Source: Actinoplanes sp. M2I2
GTDB lineage: Bacteria > Actinomycetota > Actinomycetes > Mycobacteriales > Micromonosporaceae
Length of the DNA: 64,000 nucleotides
Reading direction: 5' to 3'
Assembly: GCF_023544445.1 (NCBI RefSeq)
Contig: NZ_JALPVJ010000004.1
Coordinates: forward strand, 124,001 to 188,000
Below, one piece after another: positions 50,478 to 59,591 of the stretch. How positions within the stretch are numbered: position 1 is the first letter of the stretch; each line of letters starts with the position of its first letter. Under the pieces are notes generated by a model, which did no database searches, was not told the origin of the DNA, and was given only the letters and a program-made list of their open reading frames with translations. Both the position numbers and the translations under genes were made by a program.

Positions 50478-51317
50478 TCAGACCCACTTGTCTCCGGTGA
50501 GGCGCTCGTAGACCTCGACGTACCGGTTGCGGGTCGCCTCGACGACCTCCTCCGGGATCTCCGGCCCCGGCGCCGTGCGGTCCCAGTCGGTCAGGGTCGA
50601 CGACCAGTCCCGCAGGAACTGCTTGTCCAGGTAGCGCTGCGTGCCGCCCGGCTTCCACTCGTCGGCCGCCCAGAACCGTGACGAGTCCGGGGTGAGCAGT
50701 TCGTCCCCCAGGGTGAGCGTGCCGTCCTGCGCGTATCCCAGCTCGATCTTGGTGTCCGCGATGATGATCCCCTGAGCGGCGGCGACCTGCTGCCCACGCC
50801 GGTACACCTCGAGCGTGATCCTCTTCAGCTCGGCCGCGACCTCAGGGCTGGTAGCGCTTTCCACATCGGCGTAGGTCATGAACTCGTCATGCCCCTCACC
50901 CGGCGGCACTTTGGTCGTGGGCGTGAAGATCGCCTCAGGCAGCTGCGACCCCTCGATCAGCCCCGCCGGCAGCGCCACCCCCGACACAGCCCCGTCCCGC
51001 TCATACTCCTTGAGCCCCGACCCGGCGAGATACCCCCGCGCGATGCACTCCACCATGACCATCTCGAGCCGCTCACACCGGACAGCGCGCCCGGCCCACT
51101 CCGCGGGCACGTCGGTGCTGGAGATGACATGGTTCGGCACCACGTCGGCGAGCTGCTCGAACCACCAGAGCGAAAGCTGCGTGAGGATCTTGCCCTTGTC
51201 CGGGATGGCAGTGGGCAGAACCACGTCATAGATCGAGATCCGGTCGGACGCAACAAGCAGGATGTCCCGCCCGTCGGCATAGACCTCACGAACCTTCCCC
51301 GAGTGCAACAGCTCCAC
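50478..51317 (-). CDS. purC: phosphoribosylaminoimidazole-succinocarboxamide synthase
   Basis: A 279-residue SAICAR synthetase of purine synthesis: LLHSGKVREVYADGRDILL, ASDRISIYDVVLPTAIPDKG, FTPTTKVPPGEGHDEFMT, IIIADTKIELG and LTPDSSRFW. GTG 51317. It marks the core-chromosome border of the next island. Confidence 0.96.
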   Translation of the reverse strand: MELLHSGKVREVYADGRDILLVASDRISIYDVVLPTAIPDKGKILTQLSLWWFEQLADVVPNHVISSTDVPAEWAGRAVRCERLEMVMVECIARGYLAGSGLKEYERDGAVSGVALPAGLIEGSQLPEAIFTPTTKVPPGEGHDEFMTYADVESATSPEVAAELKRITLEVYRRGQQVAAAQGIIIADTKIELGYAQDGTLTLGDELLTPDSSRFWAADEWKPGGTQRYLDKQFLRDWSSTLTDWDRTAPGPEIPEEVVEATRNRYVEVYERLTGDKWV

Positions 51318-51416
51318 GTGCTCCCCTTAGCTCCGCCGGGCGTACGGCCTCACGCTATCTGACCGGGATGGCGGCGATCAGCATGGTCCGAGCAGGACAA
51401 GGCAACAGCAGCGGGC

Positions 51417-52085
51417 CTATCTCCCCTCGAGTCCTGAGGCGAAGACACGTCGCTGAGAATCAGACAATCGGCTGTAACGCGCCCAGATCGCCAGCAGTGG
51501 CTTCCTGCGTTGCCGGCCGTGCAGTACCCACCGCCTCAGCACAGCGAGTTCTTCAGCGGATAGATCCTTCGTCGCCGCCAGGACATCGTCGGCCGTACCC
51601 ACTTGCGGCTCTGCCGCTCGGCACCGATCGCAGCAAGTCACGTAGCTGGGTCCTGTCCTGGACACGGTCAACTTCGCGGTCCGCAGTGCATCTTCTGGGT
51701 ACGTCTCGCCCGCCCCGATACCGCAGAAGCGGCACACGAAGTCATCGGCGGCGAACGTCTGCTGGCGTTCCTTCGCCGTAGGAAGCTTCGGCTTACGGGA
51801 CTGGTAGCCGTCTTGCCAAACCGCACCGCCCTCGCGCACCAACCGGAGCTCCCGGAGCGCCAGGGACTTGTCCTCACGATTGGTGGCTATGACCCATCCC
51901 TCGTCACGCAGGTCTCGCATTCGGCGATCTAGCTGCTCATCTTGCTCCTCCTTCTCAGAAGTGCTCAACGCTGTACGCATCTGCTGCTTGGTGAACACGC
52001 CGTCAGCGGTCACTTCAGCGTGTAACCACAGCGCAATGCGCTTGATGCCGGAGAGCTTGGCGTTACGCCAATCGGGTCGGGTCAT
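51417..52085 (-). CDS. wHTH plus HNH-like zinc-finger protein of the defence-type island
   Basis: A 222-residue protein. The N-terminal half is a winged-helix candidate (KRIALWLHAEVTADGVFTKQ, RMRDLRDEGWVIATN). The C-terminal half has treble-clef cysteines FVCRFCG and CCDRC spaced as in HNH nucleases, but the usual central HxxH is not evident, so nuclease activity is uncertain. ATG 52085 was chosen; the gap to the divergent ParB-like gene is only 65 bp and carries a CGACCGGTCG palindrome, suggesting a regulator or effector of that operon. Confidence 0.7.
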   Translation of the reverse strand: MTRPDWRNAKLSGIKRIALWLHAEVTADGVFTKQQMRTALSTSEKEEQDEQLDRRMRDLRDEGWVIATNREDKSLALRELRLVREGGAVWQDGYQSRKPKLPTAKERQQTFAADDFVCRFCGIGAGETYPEDALRTAKLTVSRTGPSYVTCCDRCRAAEPQVGTADDVLAATKDLSAEELAVLRRWVLHGRQRRKPLLAIWARYSRLSDSQRRVFASGLEGR

Positions 52086-52104
52086 GACGACCATAATTTC
52101 ATTA

Positions 52105-52114
52105 CGACCGGTCG
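52105..52114. promoter_or_regulatory. palindrome in divergent gap of the island
   Basis: CGACCGGTCG between the start codons of the HNH-like and ParB-like genes; the surroundings are AT-richer (ATAATTTCATTA). Confidence 0.4.
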
Positions 52115-52150
52115 AACGACACGACCTTGACCGCCGATGTGGGAGCAACG

Positions 52151-53617
52151 ATGATCTCGGAGCAAACCAGCGCCGCCCCGAACGGAGATACGTCCGTGAT
52201 CCTGCCTGGCCCAGCGAACTCCATGGATGTCAAGCAGGTAGTTGACCTGCGGCTTAAGGCCCTTGACAAGACCAGCTTGCTGGAAACGCTTTCGATCGAT
52301 TTTCGCGATCGACCGACACCACTCCCCGTTATCCAGATGCCGATCAATTTACTAACCTACAACCCCAATACCCACCGCATCCGCGCGCAACGGGCACTTG
52401 ATCCGGAGCGCAACAAGGCGCTCGACTCCGATCCATTCGGTCAAACCGCCCAAAAGTACTTGCACGACCTCCTCATGGGGAGTCCGACCGACCCGGGCAA
52501 GACAGACCCCAGTTTTGAAGCGCTGAGGGAAGATCTCCGCGACCACGGCCAGAACGAGCCGGGCATCATCACCCGCTCGGGCATCTTGATCAACGGCAAT
52601 ACACGCAGGGCGGCATTGAAGGAGCTGGGCGCCGAGAACATCCGCGTAGCTGTGCTGCCGGAAGACGCTGGCCTCGACGACATACAGAACATCGAACTTG
52701 CGTTACAGCTGCGCAGGGACCACAGACGTGACTACTCGTTCATGAATCTACTGCTGGCGATTGACGAACGAGTGGCGGCAGGACATCAGCCATCCAAGAT
52801 TCAGCGCGCATTCCGCATGAAGGCAGCGACCTTCGAGCGTAACGTGTGGATCTTGCATTTCGTCCGGGAGGCGATCGAGCGCAGTCGCGCAGACGGAGTC
52901 GCGGGAGCAGAACTTTCGATGCGCTTGATTGACTTCGAAGCTGATCAGGGTCAGCTGGAGGAGCTTTATCGAGCGTGGAACGTGCTAAAAGGCAAGTCGC
53001 CTGACCAGGCGGAAGCTCTCAAAGAGCAACGGCTGGTCGCCATGGTCTTAGACAAGTCGAAGACGGACCTCCGCCTCATCGAAGCCGACTTCGCCAAAAA
53101 ATATCTGAAGGATCTGGTTCCCAAGGTCAGCACGCTGGCTGCACCGAAGTCGATTCCAGGCACGTCGATCAAGACTGCTGCACCAAGCGCAGACCTCGAA
53201 TCTTTGAAGTCTTTCACAACGTCGATCTTGAAGGCCAAGGCTGCTGAGCTCTCGCCGTCCCTAGTAACGTCGGATCAGCTTACACAGGCGACGGCAACCT
53301 TGAAGAATGTCGATACGGCATTCGATTCAGCACTCGACAAGGCCGGCAAGAACAGCCGCGTCACCAAGCGGCGCTTCGCCGCTGTGGAACGCCTAACCGA
53401 TGCTGCGGAAAGCCTCGACCTTGCCACCTCCGCAGTCGCTGACGCCCGCGCAACTGCGAACTTCGACGCCGACGACCTAGACGACGCGCTCGGGCAGATT
53501 CAGCGCAGCATCACCAAGTTGGCCCAGCTGGTCTTGCGTTCGGCCGACAGTCCTGCGGAGCGGCCCGGGTTAACCTGGCTCCGCGAGGCGGCGACCGTCA
53601 AAGACACCGATTCCTGA
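52151..53617 (+). CDS. ParB/Srx-fold N-terminal domain protein
   Basis: A 488-residue protein. Around residues 60-190 it has ParB-like elements: LPVIQMPINLLTYNPNTHRI, FEALREDLRDHGQNEPGIIT, and the nucleotide-binding-like INGNTRRAALKELGA, followed by HTH-like QPSKIQRAFRMKAATFERN. The C-terminal 200 residues are helical and unlike chromosomal ParB. Not near oriC, so partitioning is unlikely. It is the first gene of a three-gene operon with a SNF2 helicase. ATG 52151 with GGGAG upstream. Confidence 0.82.
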   Translation: MISEQTSAAPNGDTSVILPGPANSMDVKQVVDLRLKALDKTSLLETLSIDFRDRPTPLPVIQMPINLLTYNPNTHRIRAQRALDPERNKALDSDPFGQTAQKYLHDLLMGSPTDPGKTDPSFEALREDLRDHGQNEPGIITRSGILINGNTRRAALKELGAENIRVAVLPEDAGLDDIQNIELALQLRRDHRRDYSFMNLLLAIDERVAAGHQPSKIQRAFRMKAATFERNVWILHFVREAIERSRADGVAGAELSMRLIDFEADQGQLEELYRAWNVLKGKSPDQAEALKEQRLVAMVLDKSKTDLRLIEADFAKKYLKDLVPKVSTLAAPKSIPGTSIKTAAPSADLESLKSFTTSILKAKAAELSPSLVTSDQLTQATATLKNVDTAFDSALDKAGKNSRVTKRRFAAVERLTDAAESLDLATSAVADARATANFDADDLDDALGQIQRSITKLAQLVLRSADSPAERPGLTWLREAATVKDTDS

Positions 53618-55434
53618 TGCTTGAGCTGCGCTTCTCGACTGCGGCCGGACGGATCGAGCTCAGCTGCGACGAAAACCACATCAGATTCCTGCAAAGGCTG
53701 CGGAGCAAACTGCCCACCGCATCCAGCATCAGTCCTACGACCGTCGATGTCGACATCGACGACTTTCTCGTCAATCTTGCCGAGCTGGCTCAGTGGCCAG
53801 ACGACGACTACGAGAACGTTCACTGGCAAGCGGAGCTGCTAGCGCTGGTCGAACAGAACAATGCGGATGCCAACATCGCGGCGTCTAGTTTGTCCGATGG
53901 TGACGATGCAACCGTCTCGCATCCGTCGACGGTGGCCCCGCTGCTCGGCGGAGGCTGGATTGGAAACCTCAACGATCGGCAACGCGGGCACCTCGCAAAA
54001 CTGCTCAACCTGTCCCACGGCGCCAACTTCAGTGTTCCCGGCGCAGGAAAGACACGAGTTGGGCTAGCTGTCTACCAAGCGAGACGCGATCAGGGCCTCA
54101 TTCAGCGGATGCTCGTCGTCTGCCCCAAGTCGGCATACGAAAGCTGGTATGACGAGACAACCGCCTGCTACTCGGCGGGGATGGCGCCGAAGGTAGCTGC
54201 GATGGACTCCTCAGCGGTGCCATCGGCTGACATTGTCTTAATCAACTATGAACGACTGCCGGATGCACGTGCCGCCTTGCTGGCGTGGCTCCGCGCGAAG
54301 CCCTCCATGCTGATCCTTGATGAAGCGCACCGGATGAAGCTTGGAGCGGCCGGAGCATGGGGAGCTGCATGCCTTGCACTCGGGCCCTATGCAGCTCATC
54401 GCCTGATCCTCACAGGGACACCGGCGCCAAACGGTTCTCGAGATCTTGAAAACCTGATGTCCTTTGTCTGGCCTGGACAGGGCCGTTTAGCAGTCTCTCG
54501 GGCAGTCGCGGGCGATGACCTTCGTGCGGCGAGCCAGAAGCTCCGGCCCCTATTCGTACGAACCACGAAGGCGCAATTGCAGTTGCCGCCCATCGACGTC
54601 AAGACTGTCCCGGTCGAATTGCCGCCTCTCCACAGGGAGCTCTATGACGCACTACTCGGGCAGATGTCTAGGCGAGTTCGGGCGGGCGCGGACGAGATTG
54701 AATCTCTTGGCAGAGTCACTCTCTACCTTTTGATGGCCGCGACGACACCAGCACTCCTCGCACCCGGAGCAAGCAGGTATGATCCGCTGCCTTACCAAGT
54801 CCCACCGCTTGCGCCCCCGGGTGACTCTTCGCTGGTCGAACTGATGCGTGACCTTCCTGCGTACGAGATGTCACCCAAGTACCAGGCCGCCCTTAAAATA
54901 GTTTCGGACAACGCGAAACGCCAGCGCAAGACGATTGTTTGGTCGACATTCGTCCGAAACCTGACATCGCTCGAGGACTTGCTCAAGCCCTTCTCGCCGG
55001 CGCTGATCCATGGCGGTACCCCAGACCGGGCTGAACAGCTCGGAAGATTTCGTGAAGACGAGAGCTGCATGGTATTGCTTTCCAACCCGGCCACGCTTGG
55101 CGAGGGAGTCAGCTTGCATCAGGTTTGCCACGAAGCGGTATATGTAGACCGTGATTTCGCAGCCGGTCGATTTTTGCAGAGCCAGGATCGCATTCACCGC
55201 CTCGGCCTTCCATCCCAGACAATGACCCGGATCCGTATACTCGTGGCGAACCAAACGATCGACGAGCTGGTTGCCACTCGCCTCTCCGCCAAGCTCAATT
55301 TTATGGGCGGCGTGCTTGACGACCCCGAAGTCCTGCAACTAGGTGAGCTGGATGAGGAGCCGGATTCCTCCGTCGGCATGAACAGCGCAGACATCGCAGC
55401 GCTGCTGACCTACTTGTCCGATGCTTCCGCCTGA
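53617..55434 (+). CDS. SNF2-family DEAH helicase
   Basis: A 605-residue superfamily 2 ATPase: motif I FSVPGAGKTRVGL, motif Ia LVVCPKSAYESW, motif II LILDEAHRMK, motif III LTGTPAPNGSRDLENL, and C-terminal motifs LLSNPATLGEGVSLH and QSQDRIHRLG. DNA translocation or remodelling is expected. The N-terminal 110 residues are family-specific. Overlaps the ParB-like stop by one base; the next gene starts 14 bases before its end. Confidence 0.93.
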   Translation: MLELRFSTAAGRIELSCDENHIRFLQRLRSKLPTASSISPTTVDVDIDDFLVNLAELAQWPDDDYENVHWQAELLALVEQNNADANIAASSLSDGDDATVSHPSTVAPLLGGGWIGNLNDRQRGHLAKLLNLSHGANFSVPGAGKTRVGLAVYQARRDQGLIQRMLVVCPKSAYESWYDETTACYSAGMAPKVAAMDSSAVPSADIVLINYERLPDARAALLAWLRAKPSMLILDEAHRMKLGAAGAWGAACLALGPYAAHRLILTGTPAPNGSRDLENLMSFVWPGQGRLAVSRAVAGDDLRAASQKLRPLFVRTTKAQLQLPPIDVKTVPVELPPLHRELYDALLGQMSRRVRAGADEIESLGRVTLYLLMAATTPALLAPGASRYDPLPYQVPPLAPPGDSSLVELMRDLPAYEMSPKYQAALKIVSDNAKRQRKTIVWSTFVRNLTSLEDLLKPFSPALIHGGTPDRAEQLGRFREDESCMVLLSNPATLGEGVSLHQVCHEAVYVDRDFAAGRFLQSQDRIHRLGLPSQTMTRIRILVANQTIDELVATRLSAKLNFMGGVLDDPEVLQLGELDEEPDSSVGMNSADIAALLTYLSDASA

Positions 55435-55945
55435 GGGAACCTTGCGTGCGGCTTTACGATGGCTGCACCTGCTGGCACGTTCCTCATATGATCAGGCAGC
55501 GGCACTCATCAGCGCGGATCCGCAGTATGCCGATCTCACTCGGACCCAGTATGCCTCCGCTATCGACTGGCTGTTAGCGCTCGACCTGATTGTGTGGACG
55601 GCGGATGGAAGTGTTACACCGAATCCGTCGGCGCACGGTCGATCGACTAACGTCGCACGCGCATTACTCAGTGCGGCACTTGAGCAAGCTCGTCCGCCCT
55701 GGCTCTTCGTGGCTGACAGCTACCTTGCCGACGCAGATGATCTTCCTAGCGATCTCGCACAGCTCGCTAATGTGCTAGGAATGCAGAGTGCCGAAGCGGT
55801 GCTGACGGTTCATCAAGTTCATCAGAAGATTGATCTAGCTGAGCGCGCGCGGATTGGGGCAGCTGGCGAGTCGGCTCTGGTTGATCTATTAATAAGGTCG
55901 TGCCGGGTTCTGCCGACCATGTCGCGCTCGATAGTGACGGGCTAG
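55421..55945 (+). CDS. N-terminal part of a DUF3883-type nuclease-like protein (frameshifted)
   Basis: 174 residues: helical-bundle N-terminus (LRWLHLLARSSYDQAAALIS, YADLTRTQYASAIDWLLAL), ending with the entry to the DUF3883 domain (RIGAAGESALVDLLI). It then loses homology (RSCRVLPTM...) and stops at 55945. The missing remainder is the next frame. A single extra base near 55900 would join them. Last gene of the ParB-SNF2 operon. Confidence 0.75.
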   Translation: MLPPEGTLRAALRWLHLLARSSYDQAAALISADPQYADLTRTQYASAIDWLLALDLIVWTADGSVTPNPSAHGRSTNVARALLSAALEQARPPWLFVADSYLADADDLPSDLAQLANVLGMQSAEAVLTVHQVHQKIDLAERARIGAAGESALVDLLIRSCRVLPTMSRSIVTG

Positions 55946-56304
55946 GCTATGACATCGAGCTATCCGCCGGGCCAGCCGTCTGGCATGTGGAAGTCAAGAG
56001 CACGAAACGCCGTGGACGACTTGACGTCTACCTCAGCCGGCATGAGTTCGAAGTTGCGCGTCTAGATCCTGCCTGGCGCTTGGTGACCGTCGGTCTCGAC
56101 GAGGACGGCCACATCGGCGCGATTGCCACCGTTCCAACAGATGCGCTGCTCGTGCAAGCACCGGCGGATCGCGCCACCACGGCGCGCTGGGAAAGTGCGA
56201 AATTTAGTCTAAGGCCCACTGACCTCCGACCCGGTATTCCCTTCTTTGACCTCGATGTATCAGTGGCTAATTCGAGACGATTTGCCTGGATGCCGCTCAG
56301 CTAA
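55900..56304 (+). CDS. C-terminal part of a DUF3883-type nuclease-like protein
   Basis: 134 residues holding the domain core GLGYDIELSAG and WHVEVKSTKRRG, a PD-(D/E)xK-like DxE...ExK arrangement, then SRHEFEVARLDPAWRLVTVG. A GTG at 55900 with AAGG only a few bases before allows re-initiation, but the expected protein begins in the preceding frame. Its end overlaps the convergent methyltransferase gene by 8 bp. Confidence 0.72.
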   Translation: MPGSADHVALDSDGLGYDIELSAGPAVWHVEVKSTKRRGRLDVYLSRHEFEVARLDPAWRLVTVGLDEDGHIGAIATVPTDALLVQAPADRATTARWESAKFSLRPTDLRPGIPFFDLDVSVANSRRFAWMPLS

Positions 56305-57538
56305 TCCGGGTGCGGTGTTTGTGGAACTGCTCGTGCCTGGTGTGCTCCGCCTGCCCTAGAAAGGCTTTGAAACCGCCGAGCCGATAAGCCACCACAGGTC
56401 CGCTCGCCTCGATCTCGATTTCAAAGTCACGGCTCAGCATGCTGATCCGTCGCTCGAGCTCGGGTGTGTCGGTTACGCCTGCGAGGCGCCCCAGCCGTTC
56501 AGCCGTGATGAACTCGTCTGCCGAGCGCAATGCCTTGTAGATCGGATCGTGTTCGACATCACGCCGTTCGGCTCGCTCACCCTCGAGATTGAACGCTCGC
56601 ATGATGGCACCGCCCACTGCAGCCGCCACGGGGGGCGGAAAGGCGTTGCCGATCTGGCGGTACCTGGTGGTCTTCCGCCCGGTAAAGGTCCATTGGTAGT
56701 CATCCGACCAACCCTGGATCCGAGCCACCATCTCGGTAGTGAGCTTGGGGCCAACTTTGTACGTGTCGCCGGCCTTCGGCGGCGCATCAGCGACGCCCAG
56801 CGCGTCGACGCCAAGTTCCGCCCACGCTCTCTTCGCGCGTGTAGGACCGAGATCCGCGCCGCCGTGCTTCTTGGAACCACCGACGATCGTGGGCGCGATG
56901 CGGTCGGCCTTGCTTGCCCATGCCCCGGCGCCCTCCCACCCATCGGAAGCCATCAGCTCTTCGAGCGACTCGCCGACGGTCGTTACATGCCCTACCGTGG
57001 CCGGCCACGCGAAATGCGCGGCTTCATCGGCCTCACGCATGGCAACCAAGACGAAACGTGGCCGGAGCTGTGGTACTCCAAAGTCGGATGCTTGCAGGAG
57101 CTGCCACGATGCTTGATAGCCGAAAGCAGCGAGCCGGTCGAGCACATGCTGGCGGTATCCGGCGAAGCGCGGAAGGCTGAGACCCCGGACGTTCTCTAGG
57201 AGGAGCGCACGCGGTTTAACCACGTTGACCAGCTCGACGGCCCATGCAAACAGGTCCCGCTCGTCAGTCGCCCCAAGCTGCTTTCCCGCGATAGTGAAAG
57301 GCGGGCATGGGACACCGCCAGCCAGAAGTGCAACCCCCTCATAAGCCGCGGGGTTCCACGTCTCCGGGTCCGCTACGTCGCCCTGAGCCACCTTCCAGGA
57401 AGGTCGGTTCTCACGCAACGTGTTGCACGCGTTGGTGTCGAGCTCCACTGCTAGAGCGTGCTCGAATCCGGCCTTTTCCAGGCCCAGAGCCTGTCCACCG
57501 GCACCTGCACAGATCTCTACGACCTCGAGGTCGCCCAT
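56297..57538 (-). CDS. DNA (cytosine-5) methyltransferase of the NaeI-type system
   Basis: A 413-residue enzyme: motif I EICAGAGGQALGLEKAGF, catalytic motif IV GGVPCPPFTIAGKQLG, motif VI LLENVRGL, motif VIII QLRPRFVLVAM and motif X GNAFPPPVAAAV. The last 75 residues (ADEFITAERLGRLAGVTDTP) look like an added winged helix. The NaeI-like endonuclease is 0.7 kb away, so GCCGGC is the predicted target (inference). Confidence 0.93.
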   Translation of the reverse strand: MGDLEVVEICAGAGGQALGLEKAGFEHALAVELDTNACNTLRENRPSWKVAQGDVADPETWNPAAYEGVALLAGGVPCPPFTIAGKQLGATDERDLFAWAVELVNVVKPRALLLENVRGLSLPRFAGYRQHVLDRLAAFGYQASWQLLQASDFGVPQLRPRFVLVAMREADEAAHFAWPATVGHVTTVGESLEELMASDGWEGAGAWASKADRIAPTIVGGSKKHGGADLGPTRAKRAWAELGVDALGVADAPPKAGDTYKVGPKLTTEMVARIQGWSDDYQWTFTGRKTTRYRQIGNAFPPPVAAAVGGAIMRAFNLEGERAERRDVEHDPIYKALRSADEFITAERLGRLAGVTDTPELERRISMLSRDFEIEIEASGPVVAYRLGGFKAFLGQAEHTRHEQFHKHRTRIS

Positions 57539-57633
57539 GAGGCCTCCTTACCGGACTAGGCGCGCACGCCGATTGCTGCGGGAGTATCTTGCACCAAGGT
57601 GCGGCGCGAGGGGAGTAGCCGTGTGGTGGTGGG

Positions 57634-58098
57634 ATGTTGGTGGCTAGGAACGACGCTGCAGAGACCCGTAAGCGTGCGCACGCAGAGGGGCTGTATCCAG
57701 CGCCCCTGAACCCGGGTCGTTCCCGGAACATGCAGGCCAATCGGCGACGGGACACCAAACCGGAAGTCGTGCTCCGTCGCGCCTTGCACCGCCTCGGGTA
57801 TCGGTACCGCAAAGACCTTTTGCTTCGGCTCGAGGACGTCAAGGTGCGCCCGGACATCGTCTTCACGAGGAGGAAGGTGGCTGTCTTCGTCGACGGCTGC
57901 TTCTGGCACGTTTGCCCTCAACATGGCCGGCAACCCACCACAAACGAGTGGTACTGGACACCCAAGCTTCGCCGGAACATGGAGCGAGATGAGCGCGCCA
58001 ATGAAGCGTTACGGCAGGAGGGATGGTCGGTCGTCCGCGTCTGGGAGCACGAAGCGCTCGACGAGGCAATAGCCTCGGTGCAGGCCGCGCTCCATTGA
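57634..58098 (+). CDS. vsr: very short patch repair endonuclease
   Basis: A 154-residue Vsr nickase that corrects T:G mismatches from deaminated 5mC: RRRDTKPEVVLRRALHRLGY, RPDIVFTRRKVAVFVDGCFW, HVCPQHG and WSVVRVWEHE. Divergent from the methyltransferase by 95 bp. GGTGGTGGG precedes ATG 57634. Confidence 0.93.
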   Translation: MLVARNDAAETRKRAHAEGLYPAPLNPGRSRNMQANRRRDTKPEVVLRRALHRLGYRYRKDLLLRLEDVKVRPDIVFTRRKVAVFVDGCFWHVCPQHGRQPTTNEWYWTPKLRRNMERDERANEALRQEGWSVVRVWEHEALDEAIASVQAALH

Positions 58099-58213
58099 CC
58101 GAACATGTGTACGACCCTACATCCTCTGGCTGGCAGCGGCTAGCCGACACGCTGGGATTCTGTTGAACCCCTAGCCTGGGTGACAGAGCCGGCAAGGACA
58201 GCTCAACGAATCT

Positions 58214-59245
58214 TCACACCCGCGGCAACTTCGGAGCTGGTTCGGTCACTTCCTCACCGTCTTGGGCGACCCGCCACCAACGGCCTCCAATCTCGACTGC
58301 AGGGAACTCGCCGACTTGGGCGGGTACGACCCGGATGCTGACGATTTCCCCCGCTTGCGGGAGCGGCTGGTCCAGTGCACGCGCTACATTGCGATGGGCC
58401 GCATATTCACCGGGAATGAGGTAGCCCTCTTTACGCAACCTGGTCCGAGCACCATGACCGTTGTCTCTCACCCGCGCCATGTAATCGTCCTGCTGAGCAA
58501 CAGTAGCGATGGTGTTGCGGCCGATTCTCCGGCCAGTGACGAGCCGGCATAGCTGGAGAATCCTGGCTTGACCGGTCTTGAGGCTAAAGATTCTCCGAAT
58601 GATCTCGGGGTCGAGGGTCAGTAAAATGTTCGGCGGCAGCGGTTGATCTCGGAATATCCACCGGATCTGCGCGGTTCCCCGCTGGTTGAGCTGCGTTTTC
58701 CCGTCCCGATTTTCCGTCTTGCGACGGTTTACCTCACTAGCCCGCACAACGCCGAGGCTCCATAACCCTTTTTCGTCGTTTGCGGTCGCGACCAGCAAGA
58801 GATGACCAAAGCATTCTGGCGGGAGCATCCAGCCGTGCATCTTCTGGGAGTACTTGCAGTCGATGTCGTAGCCAGAAACCCGGTAGTCCAGCACGCTGCT
58901 TTCGTCTGGAACATCGTCGATGACGTCATCAAAAGCGCGACGCAAGTTGATCTCGAAGAGGCTTCCGTAGTGGGTCTTCTCGGTCTTCATTAGCTGGTCC
59001 CAGCGGTAACGCCCAGTGTGCTGGCCGTCGTAGAGCAAATCGAAGGTCTGGCGGAACACAGCAGAGAGACGGGCGCCGTCAGGGTCGGCCAGCAGGAACT
59101 TCGCGGCGATAGCTTCCCGAGCCGGATCGGGGTCGAGGCCGGTCTGTGAAAGGTTGGCGAAGAGTCCCTCGGTCATGCCAGCAAGATATGCCAAAGCGTG
59201 CGACCCTGCGCTGGACGTAAGTAGTGGGCTTGTTCCGTCGGCCAT
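58214..59245 (-). CDS. NaeI-family type II restriction endonuclease
   Basis: A 343-residue enzyme, near NaeI's 317. Signature blocks in order: YRWDQLMKTEKTHYGSLFEI, catalytic-region YRVSGYDIDCKYSQ (D...DxK-like), WMLPPECFGHLLLVATAND, then the second DNA-binding (CAP-like) half GRRIGRNTIATVAQQDDYM. NaeI-type enzymes need two GCCGGC sites. ATG 59245 follows AGGGAG; the longer frame adds 35 untypical residues. Confidence 0.92.
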   Translation of the reverse strand: MADGTSPLLTSSAGSHALAYLAGMTEGLFANLSQTGLDPDPAREAIAAKFLLADPDGARLSAVFRQTFDLLYDGQHTGRYRWDQLMKTEKTHYGSLFEINLRRAFDDVIDDVPDESSVLDYRVSGYDIDCKYSQKMHGWMLPPECFGHLLLVATANDEKGLWSLGVVRASEVNRRKTENRDGKTQLNQRGTAQIRWIFRDQPLPPNILLTLDPEIIRRIFSLKTGQARILQLCRLVTGRRIGRNTIATVAQQDDYMARVRDNGHGARTRLRKEGYLIPGEYAAHRNVARALDQPLPQAGEIVSIRVVPAQVGEFPAVEIGGRWWRVAQDGEEVTEPAPKLPRV

Positions 59246-59553
59246 GCAGGCTCCCTGCCTGCTAACCCGCCAGCCCCCCGCGGCTAGTGACGCCTTGAAA
59301 CTGACCCGAACGCGGAGCAGATTTACTAGCCCCGTACCGGCTGATAGCACTGGCAGGCTTAGGTGTCAGGAACTTGGTGTGGTGAGCGATCGCGGCGTAC
59401 CAGGAGCGCTGTTGCCCAGAGGTCTGCGCCGGTCGCCGGGAACGCGGCTAAAGCCTTCAACTGCCTGCAGTCAGAACGATCCGGCCAGGGAACGAGGCGA
59501 TGGAACATCGGCGTCGGCCAGGAGCAGGGATGGCGATGCCCGGGATGCCGGAA
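59246..59553. other. intergenic right edge of the island
   Basis: About 300 bp, mixed composition and no credible gene. The transition back to high-GC core sequence occurs here. Confidence 0.4.
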
Positions 59554-59578
59554 AGGGCGGCCCGCCAGGCCGCCCTTC
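59554..59578 (-). terminator. terminator for the DUF305/LPMO operon
   Basis: 10-bp stem AAGGGCGGCC / GGCCGCCCTT with a 5-nt loop, 14 bp past the minus-strand stop at 59592. Confidence 0.7.
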
Positions 59579-59591
59579 CGGAGTACGTGAG

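Noticed and set aside
52151..53617. Chromosome partitioning ParB
   Set aside because: No parA, no parS-like sites seen, no oriC genes nearby, and an unrelated C-terminal half; it is operonic with a SNF2 helicase.
51417..59245. Integrative element carrying the defence island
   Set aside because: No integrase, tRNA or flanking direct repeats are seen at either edge; only the composition shift suggests transfer.
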